The notes beneath the pieces were generated by a model that was given only the letters and a program-made list of their open reading frames with translations, was not told the DNA's origin and ran no database searches. Shown here piece by piece: positions 8,808 through 16,830 of a stretch of DNA of 64,000 bases. Numbering within the stretch: position 1 is the stretch's first letter; every line of letters starts with the position of its first letter. Source of the DNA: Halorubrum sp. CSM-61 (GTDB lineage: Archaea > Halobacteriota > Halobacteria > Halobacteriales > Haloferacaceae); assembly GCF_003781945.1 (NCBI RefSeq), contig NZ_RJJW01000009.1, positions 64,098-128,097 of the forward strand, in the 5' to 3' direction. The position numbers and the translations under genes are program-made.

Positions 8808-9553
8808 CAGTCGTGACTCGCGATCCGTTCGAGGAACCGGCCGGTCCGTTCCTCCTCCGGGCGATCGAACAGCTGTTCGGGCGGTCCGCGCTCGACCACG
8901 CGGCCGTCGTCGAGGAACACGATCTCGTCGGCGACCTCGCGCGCGAAGCTCATCTCGTGGGTGACGACGAGCATCGTCATCCCCTCCTCGACGAGCCCGT
9001 GCATCACCTCCAACACCTCGCCGATGAGCTCGGGGTCGAGCGCGCTCGTCGGCTCGTCGAACAGCATGAGCTTCGGCTCCATCGCCAGCGCGCGGGCGAT
9101 GCCGACCCGCTGCTGTTGGCCCCCGGACAGCTCCGCGGGGTAGGAGTCGAGCTGGTCGGCGAGTCCGACGCGTTCCAGCTGCTCCTCCGCGCGCTCGCGG
9201 GCCGCCGTCTCCGAGAGCCCGAGGACGCGGCGCGGGCCGAGCGCGACGTTGCCGACCGCGGTGAGGTGCGCGAACAGGTTGAACCCCTGGAACACCATCC
9301 CGACCTCGCGGCGGAGCTCGTCGACGTCGAGATCGGGCGAGAGCACCTCCTCGCCGTCCAGCAGGATCGACCCCTCCTGCGCCTCCGCGAGCCGGTTGAC
9401 GCAGCGCAGCATGGTCGATTTCCCGGAGCCGGAGGGGCCGATCAGGACGGTCACGTCGCCCCGATCCATCTCGAAGGAGACGTCTTCCAGCACCTTCTCG
9501 TCGCCGTACCACTTCGAGACGTCCGTCACGCGGAGGAAGTCGTCGTCACTCAC
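8807..9553 (-). CDS. Polar amino-acid ABC transporter ATP-binding protein (GlnQ-type)
   Basis: 248 residues. Walker A GPSGSGKST, Q-loop VFQGFNLFAHLT, signature LSGGQQQR, Walker B LMLFDEPTSALDP and H-loop VVTHEM are all present. The start is GTG (MSDDDFLRV) and overlaps the preceding permease stop (GTGA), so the genes are translationally coupled. The sequence closely matches the PAAT family that imports Gln, Glu, Arg, His or opines. It powers import through the two permeases encoded on either side. Confidence 0.95.
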   Translation of the reverse strand: MSDDDFLRVTDVSKWYGDEKVLEDVSFEMDRGDVTVLIGPSGSGKSTMLRCVNRLAEAQEGSILLDGEEVLSPDLDVDELRREVGMVFQGFNLFAHLTAVGNVALGPRRVLGLSETAARERAEEQLERVGLADQLDSYPAELSGGQQQRVGIARALAMEPKLMLFDEPTSALDPELIGEVLEVMHGLVEEGMTMLVVTHEMSFAREVADEIVFLDDGRVVERGPPEQLFDRPEEERTGRFLERIASHD

Positions 9554-10362
9554 GCCGACTCACCCTCCGGGATCGCGTAGCGGTCGCCGAGGTAGTCGAG
9601 CGCGCGGTTCGTCGTGAACGTGAGGACGAAGTAGATTGCACTGATGAAGAGGATGACTTCGAGCACCGCGGTCGTCTGCTCCGAGAACAGGTCGTACCCC
9701 CGCGTCAGCAGCTCCGCGAGCCCGATCGCGAACACGATGCTCGTGTCCTTCAACACGATCGTGAACTCGTTTTGAAAGCCCGGGATCGACCGGCGCAGGG
9801 CCTGCGGAACGACGACGTACCGGACCGCCTCGAACCGCGAGAGCCCGATCGAGCGACCCGCCTCGAGCTGCCCCTCGTCGACGCTGGAGAGGGACGCCCT
9901 GAATATCTGCGACTGGTAGGCGGCGCTGCGCAGGCCGAGCCCCAAGATCCCGGCGGTCATCGCCGACGATATCGAGGCGACGCCGAGGTTGATCTGCGGG
10001 ACGCCGACGACGAAGTACATCACGATGAGGATCACGACGATCGGGGTCCCGCGGAGCACGATCCCGACCGTGCTGACGGCTCGCTTCAGGAGCCCGTCGC
10101 CGTACACCTCGACCGCGCCGGCCGGGAACCCGACGACGAACCCGAGGAGGATCGACGCGAATGTGAGGCCGATCGTGAGCAGGGCGCCGACCCCGAGGTA
10201 GTCGGCGTTCCGCCGGACGAACCCCCAGTCGGCGGGTTCGCCGACGACCCACCAGTCCGCGGACCCGCCGGCGGCCGCGAGCGCCGCGAGGCCGTCGCCC
10301 GCCGGGAGGTCGGTCGCGACGCTGGCGGCCGCCGCGAGCGCGAGCGTCCCCGGGTCCGACAT
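9550..10362 (-). CDS. Polar amino-acid ABC transporter permease (first permease)
   Basis: 270 residues with about five to six TM segments. The EAA motif is AGRSIGLSRFEAVRYVVVPQ and further signatures are VLRGTPIVVIL and LGLRSAAYQSQIFRAS. The N-terminal ~45 residues are Ala/Gly-rich and may be partly periplasmic or a signal anchor. It starts one base after the stop of the substrate-binding protein gene and overlaps the ATPase gene downstream, so the operon order is binding protein, permease, ATPase, permease. Confidence 0.93.
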   Translation of the reverse strand: MSDPGTLALAAAASVATDLPAGDGLAALAAAGGSADWWVVGEPADWGFVRRNADYLGVGALLTIGLTFASILLGFVVGFPAGAVEVYGDGLLKRAVSTVGIVLRGTPIVVILIVMYFVVGVPQINLGVASISSAMTAGILGLGLRSAAYQSQIFRASLSSVDEGQLEAGRSIGLSRFEAVRYVVVPQALRRSIPGFQNEFTIVLKDTSIVFAIGLAELLTRGYDLFSEQTTAVLEVILFISAIYFVLTFTTNRALDYLGDRYAIPEGESA

Positions 10363-10363
10363 C

Positions 10364-11137
10364 CTACTCCTGTCCGAACCAGGTGCTGGTTATCTCCTCG
10401 TACGTCCCGTCGTCGCGGACGGTCGCGAGCCCGTCGTTCAGCGCCGACTGGAACTCCGACTCGCCCTGCCGGATGCCGAAGCCGAACTGCTCGCCGGTCT
10501 CCTCGACGAACGCGACCTCCACGTCGCGGTTGGCCGCGAACGTCTCCGCGACTGGCAGGTCGATGACGACCGCGTCGACGTTCTCGTTCGCGAGGTCCTC
10601 GACCGCGAACACGTAGCTGTCGTACGAGGAGTAGTCGTCCTCGGAGATGATGCCGGGCTCGATGAGGTTCGTCGACACCTGGTCGGCGCCGGTCGTCCCC
10701 GACTGCGCGCCGACGCGGACGCCCTCGAAGTCCTCCCACGACGACGGCTGGAAGTCGCCGCCCTCGCGCACGAGGATCGCCTGATCGGACTCCCAGTAGG
10801 GGTCCGAGAAGGCGATCGTCTCCTGCCGGTCCTCGGTGATCGTCATCGCGGCGGCGATCACGTCGATCTCCTCGTTCTGGGTGAGCGCGGGGATGAGCGA
10901 GTCGAACTCGAAGGTGGCCCACTCGCCCAGCTCGTACTCGGTCTCCCCGACGACGGCCTCCAGCAGGTCGATGTCGAAGCCGACCAGCTCGCCGTCCTCC
11001 TGCATCTCGAACGGAGGGAAGCCGGGCGCGGTGCCCGGGGTGATGGTGGTGCTGTCGTCGCCGAGACAGCCGGCGACGCCGGTCAGCCCGACGGCGCTGG
11101 CCCCGCCGGTCAGCTTCAGGTACGTACGACGGCTCAT
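10364..11137 (-). CDS. Amino-acid ABC transporter substrate-binding lipoprotein
   Basis: 257 residues from the ATG at 11137. A Tat signal (SRRTYLKLTGG) is followed by the lipobox GVAGC at about 22-26, so the protein is exported folded and lipid-anchored outside. Family SBP_bac_3: the ligand-binding core includes GFPPFEMQEDGELVGFDID (shortened) and DVIAAAMTITEDRQ, and SGTTGADQV resembles the phosphate/carboxylate-handling loops. It is the first gene of the operon and delivers a polar amino acid to the permeases. An ATG eight codons upstream (11161) is possible, but 11137 gives the standard Tat N-terminus. The exact ligand cannot be assigned. Confidence 0.93.
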   Translation of the reverse strand: MSRRTYLKLTGGASAVGLTGVAGCLGDDSTTITPGTAPGFPPFEMQEDGELVGFDIDLLEAVVGETEYELGEWATFEFDSLIPALTQNEEIDVIAAAMTITEDRQETIAFSDPYWESDQAILVREGGDFQPSSWEDFEGVRVGAQSGTTGADQVSTNLIEPGIISEDDYSSYDSYVFAVEDLANENVDAVVIDLPVAETFAANRDVEVAFVEETGEQFGFGIRQGESEFQSALNDGLATVRDDGTYEEITSTWFGQE

Positions 11138-11217
11138 GTCCGTCTCCGCGCGGTATGACATACCTGAGGGTGAACGTGAACTGATTTTAAGCTTTCCTCC
11201 TCGGGCGGAGAGGGCCC

Positions 11218-12111
11218 TCAGTCGCCGCGGACGGGGTTCGCCGTCGTCCCCTCCGACCCGACGCCCCTGACCGTCCACGCGGCGCCGAGCGCGAGCGCAG
11301 CGGCGACGCCGAGCGCGACGAGGTTGAGCCGCTGCCAGAACGCGGTGTACAACACCAGGTCGCGGCCCAGAAGCAGGGTGCCGACCAGCGCGGCCATCGA
11401 CCCGGCGACGAGCAGGCGGGCGGTCCTCGCGGTCGACCGATCGAGACCCGGGTAGCCGGTGCGGACGGCCTCCGTGGCGTACGCGACGGCGGCGACGAGC
11501 CCGAGGTGGCCGGCGAGCCCGGTCGCGTAGAAGCCGGCCTGCGCGCCCGGCGAGTAGGTGACGAACGGGACCGCCCGCGAGAAGACCGCGCTGGCGACGA
11601 TCCCGGCCGCGGCGATCCCCACCGCGGCCCGGAGCAGCCGCGGGGAGCCGCGGCCGCCGCCCCAGATGGTCGTCAGCCCGAGCAGCGTGAAGATCCCCAG
11701 CGCCACGATCAGGTGGGCGGCGTGCGTCGACACCGTGTACCCGCCGGGGACGAGGCCGCCCACGGTGACGGTGATCGCGCCGACCGTGATCTGCAGCGGG
11801 AGGATCGCGACCGCGAGCGTCGCCGCCAGCCGGGTGCGGCGGTCGAGGTCGCCGATCCACGTCCAGCCCGCGACGCCGACGATGAGGAACCCGGTGACCA
11901 TCGCCCACACGCGGTGGAACCACTCGATGAAGTCCGGGTTGATCGTCAGCGCGGGGATGAGCTGGTCGGAACAGAGCGGCCACTGGGCCTGACACGCCAG
12001 CCCCGAGCCCGTCGCCGCGGTGTAGACGCCGAGCGCGAACAGCACCAGGGTCATCCCGGTCGTCGTCGCCGCGTACCGCCTGAAGGTCAACCACGCGGGC
12101 CGAAGACTCAT
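11218..12111 (-). CDS. ctaA: Heme A synthase (CtaA/COX15)
   Basis: 297 residues with about eight TM helices. Conserved features are TGSGLACQAQWPLC (a cysteine pair near the first extracellular loop), EWFHRVWAMVTG (heme-ligand His in TM2) and STHAAHLIVALG. CtaA oxidises the methyl group of heme O to make heme A for the terminal oxidase. The protein has the usual size. The gene is monocistronic here; no cox genes are in the window. It runs in the same direction as the ABC operon but with an 80-bp gap. Confidence 0.9.
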   Translation of the reverse strand: MSLRPAWLTFRRYAATTTGMTLVLFALGVYTAATGSGLACQAQWPLCSDQLIPALTINPDFIEWFHRVWAMVTGFLIVGVAGWTWIGDLDRRTRLAATLAVAILPLQITVGAITVTVGGLVPGGYTVSTHAAHLIVALGIFTLLGLTTIWGGGRGSPRLLRAAVGIAAAGIVASAVFSRAVPFVTYSPGAQAGFYATGLAGHLGLVAAVAYATEAVRTGYPGLDRSTARTARLLVAGSMAALVGTLLLGRDLVLYTAFWQRLNLVALGVAAALALGAAWTVRGVGSEGTTANPVRGD

Positions 12112-12209
12112 TGGTCGAGTTCGGGTGTGAGCGCACTTAGACCGTTCGGACGCTCCGGGGAGGCGGGAATTCGGTGAACGGCGTGAGTACCTCCATCGAT
12201 CGCTTTCGA

Positions 12210-12514
12210 CTTATAAAGAAATGGCGGTGGCGCGCGCCTCCGAGCGCCCTCTGGGCGCGAGGAGCGCGTGCGAGGGAGTCGGTCGGCCGGAGCAACGCGG
12301 AGGCCGACCGACGAGGCTGGGGAGGTGTGAGGCTACGGTGCTGTGCGGTCGGGTGGGACTCAAAGGGGCAGTCGCGAAAACGGCGCAGGCGACGTAAGCA
12401 CTGCAAGGAGTGAGCGGAGCGAACGACTGAAGCGCGCAGCGAGCGTGCGCCGTTTTCGCGACTGGGGCTTTGGTGGCCTTCACCATCGATCCGTCGATAA
12501 CCGTTTATAAATAA
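12210..12514 (+). repeat. Dispersed structured repeat, copy R1
   Basis: Bounded by cttataaag (12210) and tttataaataa (12504-12514). The shared blocks occur in order: cgaggctggggaggtgtgag (12312-12331), gtgggactcaaaggggcag, and gactggggctttggtgg. Between the last two lies a perfect 19-bp inverted repeat: 12369-12387 pairs with 12446-12464. No conserved reading frame. Intergenic between ctaA and the DUF5814-type gene. See findings for comparison with the other five copies. Confidence 0.85.
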
Positions 12515-12543
12515 CCGACAGGGACTCTACTCGCGAATACCGA

Positions 12544-12999
12544 TTATCCCGCCAGCTCGCGTTTCGCTCTCCTTGCTCGCTCCGACATCTCCTCGTTGCC
12601 CTCGACGTCGGCCAGCGTCTCTAACGCCTCCAGCTGCCGCACCGAGTCGTCGAGGAAGGAGAGCACGTCGCCGGTGTACGCGTACACCATGTAGTCGTCG
12701 CTCATCACGTCCACGATCGCCTGCGGGCCGAGCCCCTCCGCCCGGAGCTCCAACACGTACCGCATGAACTTCTCCTCCGGGCAGCCGCAGTACGGGTTCG
12801 CCTGACAGTCGCAGTCGAGGAAGTCCTCCGCGAAGTCCAAGATTCGGTCCCGCGTCGTCGAGTCGAGCTTCGAGAGCCCGTCGCCGGTGAACAGCATGTC
12901 GAGGGTCGCGCCGGCGAAGGCTCCCTTCGGGATGTTCGTCTCCAGCTGGGAGGCGAGCTGCCGGTGGTTCTTCACGTAGATCTTGTCGGTGAACGCCAC
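12544..12999 (-). CDS. DUF5814-type haloarchaeal protein
   Basis: 151 residues from a GTG at 12999 (VAFTDKIYVKNHRQLASQ). The centre has a Cys-rich motif CDCQANPYCGCPEEKF that may bind metal, followed by helical segments (GPQAIVDVMSDDYMVYAY). It resembles the small haloarchaeal DUF5814 family, whose members are also found attached to DEAD/DEAH helicases. The assignment comes from memory of family features and is tentative; the role is unknown. The longer frame upstream of the GTG is Arg/Pro-rich and not family-like, so the GTG start is preferred. Confidence 0.7.
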   Translation of the reverse strand: MAFTDKIYVKNHRQLASQLETNIPKGAFAGATLDMLFTGDGLSKLDSTTRDRILDFAEDFLDCDCQANPYCGCPEEKFMRYVLELRAEGLGPQAIVDVMSDDYMVYAYTGDVLSFLDDSVRQLEALETLADVEGNEEMSERARRAKRELAG

Positions 13000-13105
13000 G
13001 GTTGCCCCCGAATACGCCGGCTGGAAGTAAAAACGGCGTGGTCGTGGGGCCGACTGGATACGGTACGGGCGTACATTTATTTCAAAAGTACACGAAGTAT
13101 ATACC

Positions 13106-13285
13106 ATGCCCGTTCGCATCGAGGAGTTCGAGTCCGGCGACCTGCCGGACGGGCCGAGCGTCCCGGAACGCGTGGTCGCACACCTCTACGCGCATCGCGA
13201 CAAGGCGTTCACTCGGGCGGAGATCGCCGCTGAGATCGACGCCGACGCGTACGCGCTCCGCGAGGTCAGCGAGCGCGAGGAGTGA
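13106..13285 (+). CDS. Small HTH-like protein, apparently shortened
   Basis: 59 residues, MPVRIEEFESGDLPDGPSVP followed by RVVAHLYAHRDKAFTRAEIAAEID. The second half looks like the first two helices of a winged HTH (AFTRAEIAAEI). Relatives I recall continue through the recognition helix and wing, whereas this one ends after ~12 unrelated-looking residues. A TATA-like gtatatac sits just upstream, so it may be leaderless. The next frame overlaps its stop by one base. It may be a truncated or frameshifted antitoxin-type regulator. Confidence 0.55.
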   Translation: MPVRIEEFESGDLPDGPSVPERVVAHLYAHRDKAFTRAEIAAEIDADAYALREVSEREE

Positions 13286-13386
13286 TGCGACCGGAGCGCG
13301 GCGAAGACCTGATCGCGTGGCAGGGCCGAGTCGGCGACGCATTCGTCGATCTCGTCGTCGACTCGCTCGACGCGTATCTCCGATGA
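13285..13386 (+). CDS. 33-aa ORF overlapping the HTH-like gene
   Basis: The ATG overlaps the preceding stop (TGATG). The product MRPERGEDLIAWQGRVGDAF... is acidic and amphipathic. It could be the displaced C-terminal part of the preceding gene after a deletion plus frameshift, or a very small partner protein. No family recognised; support is the coupling and acidic haloarchaeal codon use. Confidence 0.35.
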   Translation: MRPERGEDLIAWQGRVGDAFVDLVVDSLDAYLR

Positions 13387-13441
13387 CCCGATCCGTTCCC
13401 CGAACGACACCGCACCACACGCCCGTCCGGGAGTCGTAACG

Positions 13442-13451
13442 GTTATTTATC
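13442..13451 (+). promoter_or_regulatory. TATA-like box of tRNA-His
   Basis: gttatttatc is centred about 28 nt upstream of the mature tRNA 5' end at 13476, the correct spacing for an archaeal TATA element. Confidence 0.55.
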
Positions 13452-13475
13452 AAAGCGGGATAGATATCGACGCGT

Positions 13476-13550
13476 GTCCGGGTTAGGGTAGTGGACTATC
13501 CTTCAGCCTTGTGGAGGCTGAGACGCGGGTTCGATTCTCGCACCCGGACC
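13476..13550 (+). tRNA. tRNA-His (GTG)
   Basis: A full cloverleaf can be folded: acceptor gtccggg/cccggac, D arm around agggtagtggactatcc, anticodon stem cagcc/ggctg with loop ttgtgga (anticodon GTG), and T arm gcgggttcgattctcgc. The discriminator base is C (13550), as expected for His tRNAs. The extra G-1 is not encoded upstream (base 13475 is T), so it would have to be added after transcription. No intron seen. Confidence 0.95.
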
Positions 13551-13656
13551 TTCTGAGGAACGTAGTGACGAAGAAAGCCGGAAGGCGAAATCGAACCACG
13601 CGAGACGAGCAGTAGCGAGTCTCGCAATCGGGTTCGATTCTCGCACCCGGACCTTT
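13526..13656 (+). repeat. Duplicated tRNA-His 3' end (attachment-site-like direct repeat)
   Basis: The 27 bases at 13526-13552 (T arm, 3' acceptor strand and two following bases) recur exactly at 13630-13656, 104 bp downstream. The second copy has no tRNA 5' half. Exact duplication of a tRNA 3' end is the usual scar of tyrosine-integrase elements. Only 77 bp separate the copies, and no integrase is present, so any element has been lost or the site is an empty remnant. Confidence 0.75.
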
Positions 13657-13785
13657 TCCGACGACTGAAGCGAGGAGCGATGAGTCCGGAAGGCGAGACC
13701 GCAGCGGGGAGCGAACCGTCCGGTCGGTTTCTAAATGGGTGTCGTCCCCGACCGCAGTTTTTTTCCACCGTGGCGTCGCCGTCGG

Positions 13786-15480
13786 CTACTCGGCCGTCCG
13801 CGTCCTCTCTGGCCGTGCGAGCTCGACGACGAAGACGGCGCCGCGCGGGTCGTTGTCCTCGACCCACACCTCGCCGTCGAACTGCCGAGTCAGGATCGAG
13901 ACGAGGTAGAGCCCGATCCCGGAGCCGGCGCTTTCGAGCCCCTTCTCGCCTTTCCCGAAGATCTCGTCTTTCTCCGCGTCCGGAACGCCCGGACCGTTAT
14001 CGGCAATTCGGACGCGGATCCGGTCGTCGACCTCCTCGCAGGCGACCGTCACCTCGGGTTCGTCGGTGTCGTTGTGCTGGACCGCGTTGTTCAGGAGGTT
14101 CCGGAAGACGGACGCGAGCATCTCGTTGGCGAGCACCGTGACTCCGGTCGGGTCCTCGGACACCCGGAACGTCGCGTTCGGGAAGGAGTCGCGAGCGGTC
14201 TGGACCTCGGCGGTCAACACCTCGTCGAGCGCGACCGGCTTCACGTCGAGCACGGCGTCGCCGGCGAGCGAGTCGACGAAGTCGCGGGCGGTTTCGGTGA
14301 GTTCGATGACGTGCGCGGACGCCCTGACCACGCGTTCGATCGCGTCTTGCCCCTCCTCGTCGACGTGGTCGCGGAGCGTCTCGGTCCAACCGTGGATTAC
14401 GGTCATGTCGTTGCGGATGTCGTGGCGGACGACGCGGTTCAACGCCTCCAACTGTCCGGTCCGTTCCTCCAGCTGTTCGGTCCGTTCCTCCAGTCGGACT
14501 CGATAGCGCTCTCGCTCGGTAACGTCGTCCATCGTGAGCAGCTCTCCCGCGGGTGCGCCGCCAGACGTGAAGGCGTTGCGCGAGATCTGGTAGCACCGGG
14601 ACGCCTCGTCTCCGGTCCGGATCTCGATGACCTCGTCGTCGTCGCGGTCGATGGCGATCCGGGGAAGGACGGACTCCAACGGGTCGCCGATCGACCCCCC
14701 CAAAGCCGGGAACAGCTCGCGGGCGGCCCGGTTGTAGTCGCGTATCCGGCCGGACTGGTCTAAGAAGATCGCGGCGTCGTCGCTCTCGGCGGCGAACTGG
14801 ATCGCCTCGAACCGGCGGAAGTAGACGAACAGCGTGCCGACCGCGAACAGCGCCACACCCGGCGGCTCGTACATCAGCGGTAGCAGCCACGAGGCGGTCC
14901 CGCCGAAGACGGTGGCCGCGGTCGGGAGGGCCGTGAGCGCGGCGAGTACGATCAGCGGCCGACTGTCGGCGCCGGTGTAGTAGAACTGTTCGATCAGCAT
15001 GAAGAACCCGACGGCGATGACCGCATACGAGATCCCGAGCACCGCCCAGTAGAGGACACCGTGGCGGATCGCGAGGTGGGGAAACGGCTCCGTGGCCCAC
15101 GCGGTCGTGAAGTAGAGTCCGTGGACCGAATTGGTGACCTTCAGCGCCGCCGTCGCGACGAACGTCCCGATCACGACCCGGCGGTACGGCGCGTGCCGCG
15201 GCGATCGTCCCGTGTAGGCCGCACAGAAGTAGAGCCACGCGGCGACCGCGAACAGCGCGAAGACGAACCCGACGATGTACAGCGCCATCTTCGTCGACTC
15301 GCCCGGGGCGACGAGGTACCCGACGTAGCCGCCGGCCCAGCCGACGACCGACACGAGCAGTGCGACGAGTCCCTCTCGGGTGTCGTGTCGGCGGATCCGC
15401 AATGCACGCGGGATCACCGCGAGACACGCGAGCGCCGAGAGCCCGAAGACGGAGACGTGCGCGAGAAAGACCGGATTCAT
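13786..15480 (-). CDS. Sensor histidine kinase with N-terminal 7TM domain
   Basis: 564 residues. Seven hydrophobic segments fill residues ~1-225 (7TM histidine-kinase N-terminal region). They are followed by a PAS domain (~230-325), a coiled coil with repeated RTEQLEERTGQLEALN, HisKA VVRHDIRNDM (His353), and HATPase_c with NLLNNAVQHND, DNGPGVP and GSGIGLYLV. It is a membrane-bound two-component sensor typical of haloarchaea; the ligand and the cognate regulator are not visible. Monocistronic; it lies downstream of tRNA-His in the opposite direction. Confidence 0.92.
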   Translation of the reverse strand: MNPVFLAHVSVFGLSALACLAVIPRALRIRRHDTREGLVALLVSVVGWAGGYVGYLVAPGESTKMALYIVGFVFALFAVAAWLYFCAAYTGRSPRHAPYRRVVIGTFVATAALKVTNSVHGLYFTTAWATEPFPHLAIRHGVLYWAVLGISYAVIAVGFFMLIEQFYYTGADSRPLIVLAALTALPTAATVFGGTASWLLPLMYEPPGVALFAVGTLFVYFRRFEAIQFAAESDDAAIFLDQSGRIRDYNRAARELFPALGGSIGDPLESVLPRIAIDRDDDEVIEIRTGDEASRCYQISRNAFTSGGAPAGELLTMDDVTERERYRVRLEERTEQLEERTGQLEALNRVVRHDIRNDMTVIHGWTETLRDHVDEEGQDAIERVVRASAHVIELTETARDFVDSLAGDAVLDVKPVALDEVLTAEVQTARDSFPNATFRVSEDPTGVTVLANEMLASVFRNLLNNAVQHNDTDEPEVTVACEEVDDRIRVRIADNGPGVPDAEKDEIFGKGEKGLESAGSGIGLYLVSILTRQFDGEVWVEDNDPRGAVFVVELARPERTRTAE

Positions 15481-15582
15481 CGTGCGACGGTTACGCCCTC
15501 CGCGCCGCCACCGATAACGGTTCGGATATCCGTCCGACGGACGGGTGCTCGGAGGCGTAGACCGTATCCGAGGCGGCCCGCG

Positions 15583-16047
15583 TCACCCGAATATCCGAAA
15601 CAGCCCCAGCACCCATCGAGCCAGCTCGGAGCAGACGAAGAGGGCGCCCTCGGCGCGGGAGAGCCGCCGTCCGGACCACAGCGCCGCGACCATCAGCACC
15701 GTGAGGGCCGTCAGCCAGACGAGCGTCTCGATCGCCGCGCCGCCGACGGTGAGCGGACGGAGGAGAGCGGCGATCCCCAGGATACCGAGCACGTTGAACA
15801 CGTTGCTCCCGACGACGTTGCCCACGGACATCCCGACGTGACCCTGTCGCATCGCGACGAGCGAGACGGCGAGCTCCGGCGTCGAGGTCCCCGCCGCGAC
15901 GATCGTCAGCCCGATCGTGAGCTCGCTGACTCCCAACCGCCGGGCGATCCGCACCGTCGAGTCGACGAGGGCGCGGGCGCCGATCCACAGGCCCAGAACC
16001 GCGAGCGCGATGACCGCGAGCTGAGCGGTCGACCCTCCCGGTGTCAT
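15583..16047 (-). CDS. Half-size sodium/calcium exchanger-type (CaCA) membrane protein
   Basis: 154 residues with about five TM segments and a single alpha-repeat: GLTIVAAGTSTPELAVS followed by GNVVGSNVFNVLGILG. Full CaCA antiporters are about 300-450 residues with two inverted alpha-repeats, and only one is present here. No second half is found upstream or downstream. It could act as a homodimer, resembling the presumed ancestral single-repeat form, or be a truncated relic. The sequence has no internal stops and keeps the key Glu and Gly-Thr-Ser residues. Confidence 0.8.
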   Translation of the reverse strand: MTPGGSTAQLAVIALAVLGLWIGARALVDSTVRIARRLGVSELTIGLTIVAAGTSTPELAVSLVAMRQGHVGMSVGNVVGSNVFNVLGILGIAALLRPLTVGGAAIETLVWLTALTVLMVAALWSGRRLSRAEGALFVCSELARWVLGLFRIFG

Positions 16048-16188
16048 GTGCGTACTCGTTCTCGAACGCCGGTGTTAAAATCGATCCACCGAACTGCGGT
16101 CACCCGACCCGCTCAGACCCGTAACGCACCTTCTACTTATGTGTCGGTCGGGCGTTTTGGCGTTCGTCATGGACGGACGTGAGTCGCC

Positions 16189-16830
16189 GTGAGACGGCGC
16201 GAGCTGCTCCGGAGGGGCGGCGGGATCGGGGTCGCCGGTCTCGCCGGGATCGCGGGGTGTACCGGCGGGAGCGACGGTCCGGCCTTCGAGGAGGGGTTCG
16301 AGGACGGGATCGGCGACTGGGAGTTCGGCGCCGCGATCGGTCCCGAGGTGAACATCGACGAGTTCGACTGGGAAGCGTCCGTCTCCGAGGAGGAGGCGGC
16401 CTCCGGGGAGCGCTCGCTCCGAATTTGGAACCAGGGCGATTACGACGACGGCGTCACGTGGGCCACCCACCCGATCTCCGTCGACTCCGGCGAGGCGTAC
16501 CGGATCGAGGTGAGCGGGCAGTTCTGGAGCGAGTCGGAGTCGTTCAACACGATCCGGCACGCGCTGATGCGCCTCGGCCCGGAGCCGCCCGAGACCGAGG
16601 AGGACTTCCCCCAGCCGGGGCTCAACACGACTGACCTCGGTGAGACGCCCTACGGCGGGCTCCGGGACGCGCTGTGGCTCGCCGACGGGTGGCGGAAGTA
16701 CGCCTTCGAGTGGACCACCACCGAGCTGTCGACCGACACGCTCCACCTCGCCGTGGGCACGGCGGTGATCTGGGAGGCCGACGCGACCCACTACGTCGAC
16801 GACCTCTCCGTGACCGTCGAGGCGCGATGA
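16189..16830 (+). CDS. Tat-exported lipoprotein of unknown function
   Basis: 213 residues from GTG at 16189 (RRRELLRRGGGIGVAGLAG then the lipobox IAGC). The body is rich in Trp, Glu and Asp and has a beta-sandwich feel (WATHPISVDSGEAYRIEVSG, ending HYVDDLSVTVEAR), resembling carbohydrate-binding/DUF-type jelly rolls on the cell surface. An ATG at 16169 is out of frame and terminates after seven codons. The stop overlaps the ATG of the next gene (ATGA), so the two genes are co-translated. Confidence 0.7.
   Translation: MRRRELLRRGGGIGVAGLAGIAGCTGGSDGPAFEEGFEDGIGDWEFGAAIGPEVNIDEFDWEASVSEEEAASGERSLRIWNQGDYDDGVTWATHPISVDSGEAYRIEVSGQFWSESESFNTIRHALMRLGPEPPETEEDFPQPGLNTTDLGETPYGGLRDALWLADGWRKYAFEWTTTELSTDTLHLAVGTAVIWEADATHYVDDLSVTVEAR

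Noticed and set aside
10364-12136. Long minus-strand frame spanning the substrate-binding protein and ctaA region
   Set aside because: The N-terminal two thirds are an Arg/Pro-rich out-of-frame reading of ctaA; only the part after the Tat signal (from 11137) is a real gene.
13560-13656. A second complete tRNA gene next to tRNA-His
   Set aside because: Only the T arm and 3' acceptor strand are present; no D arm or anticodon arm can be folded.
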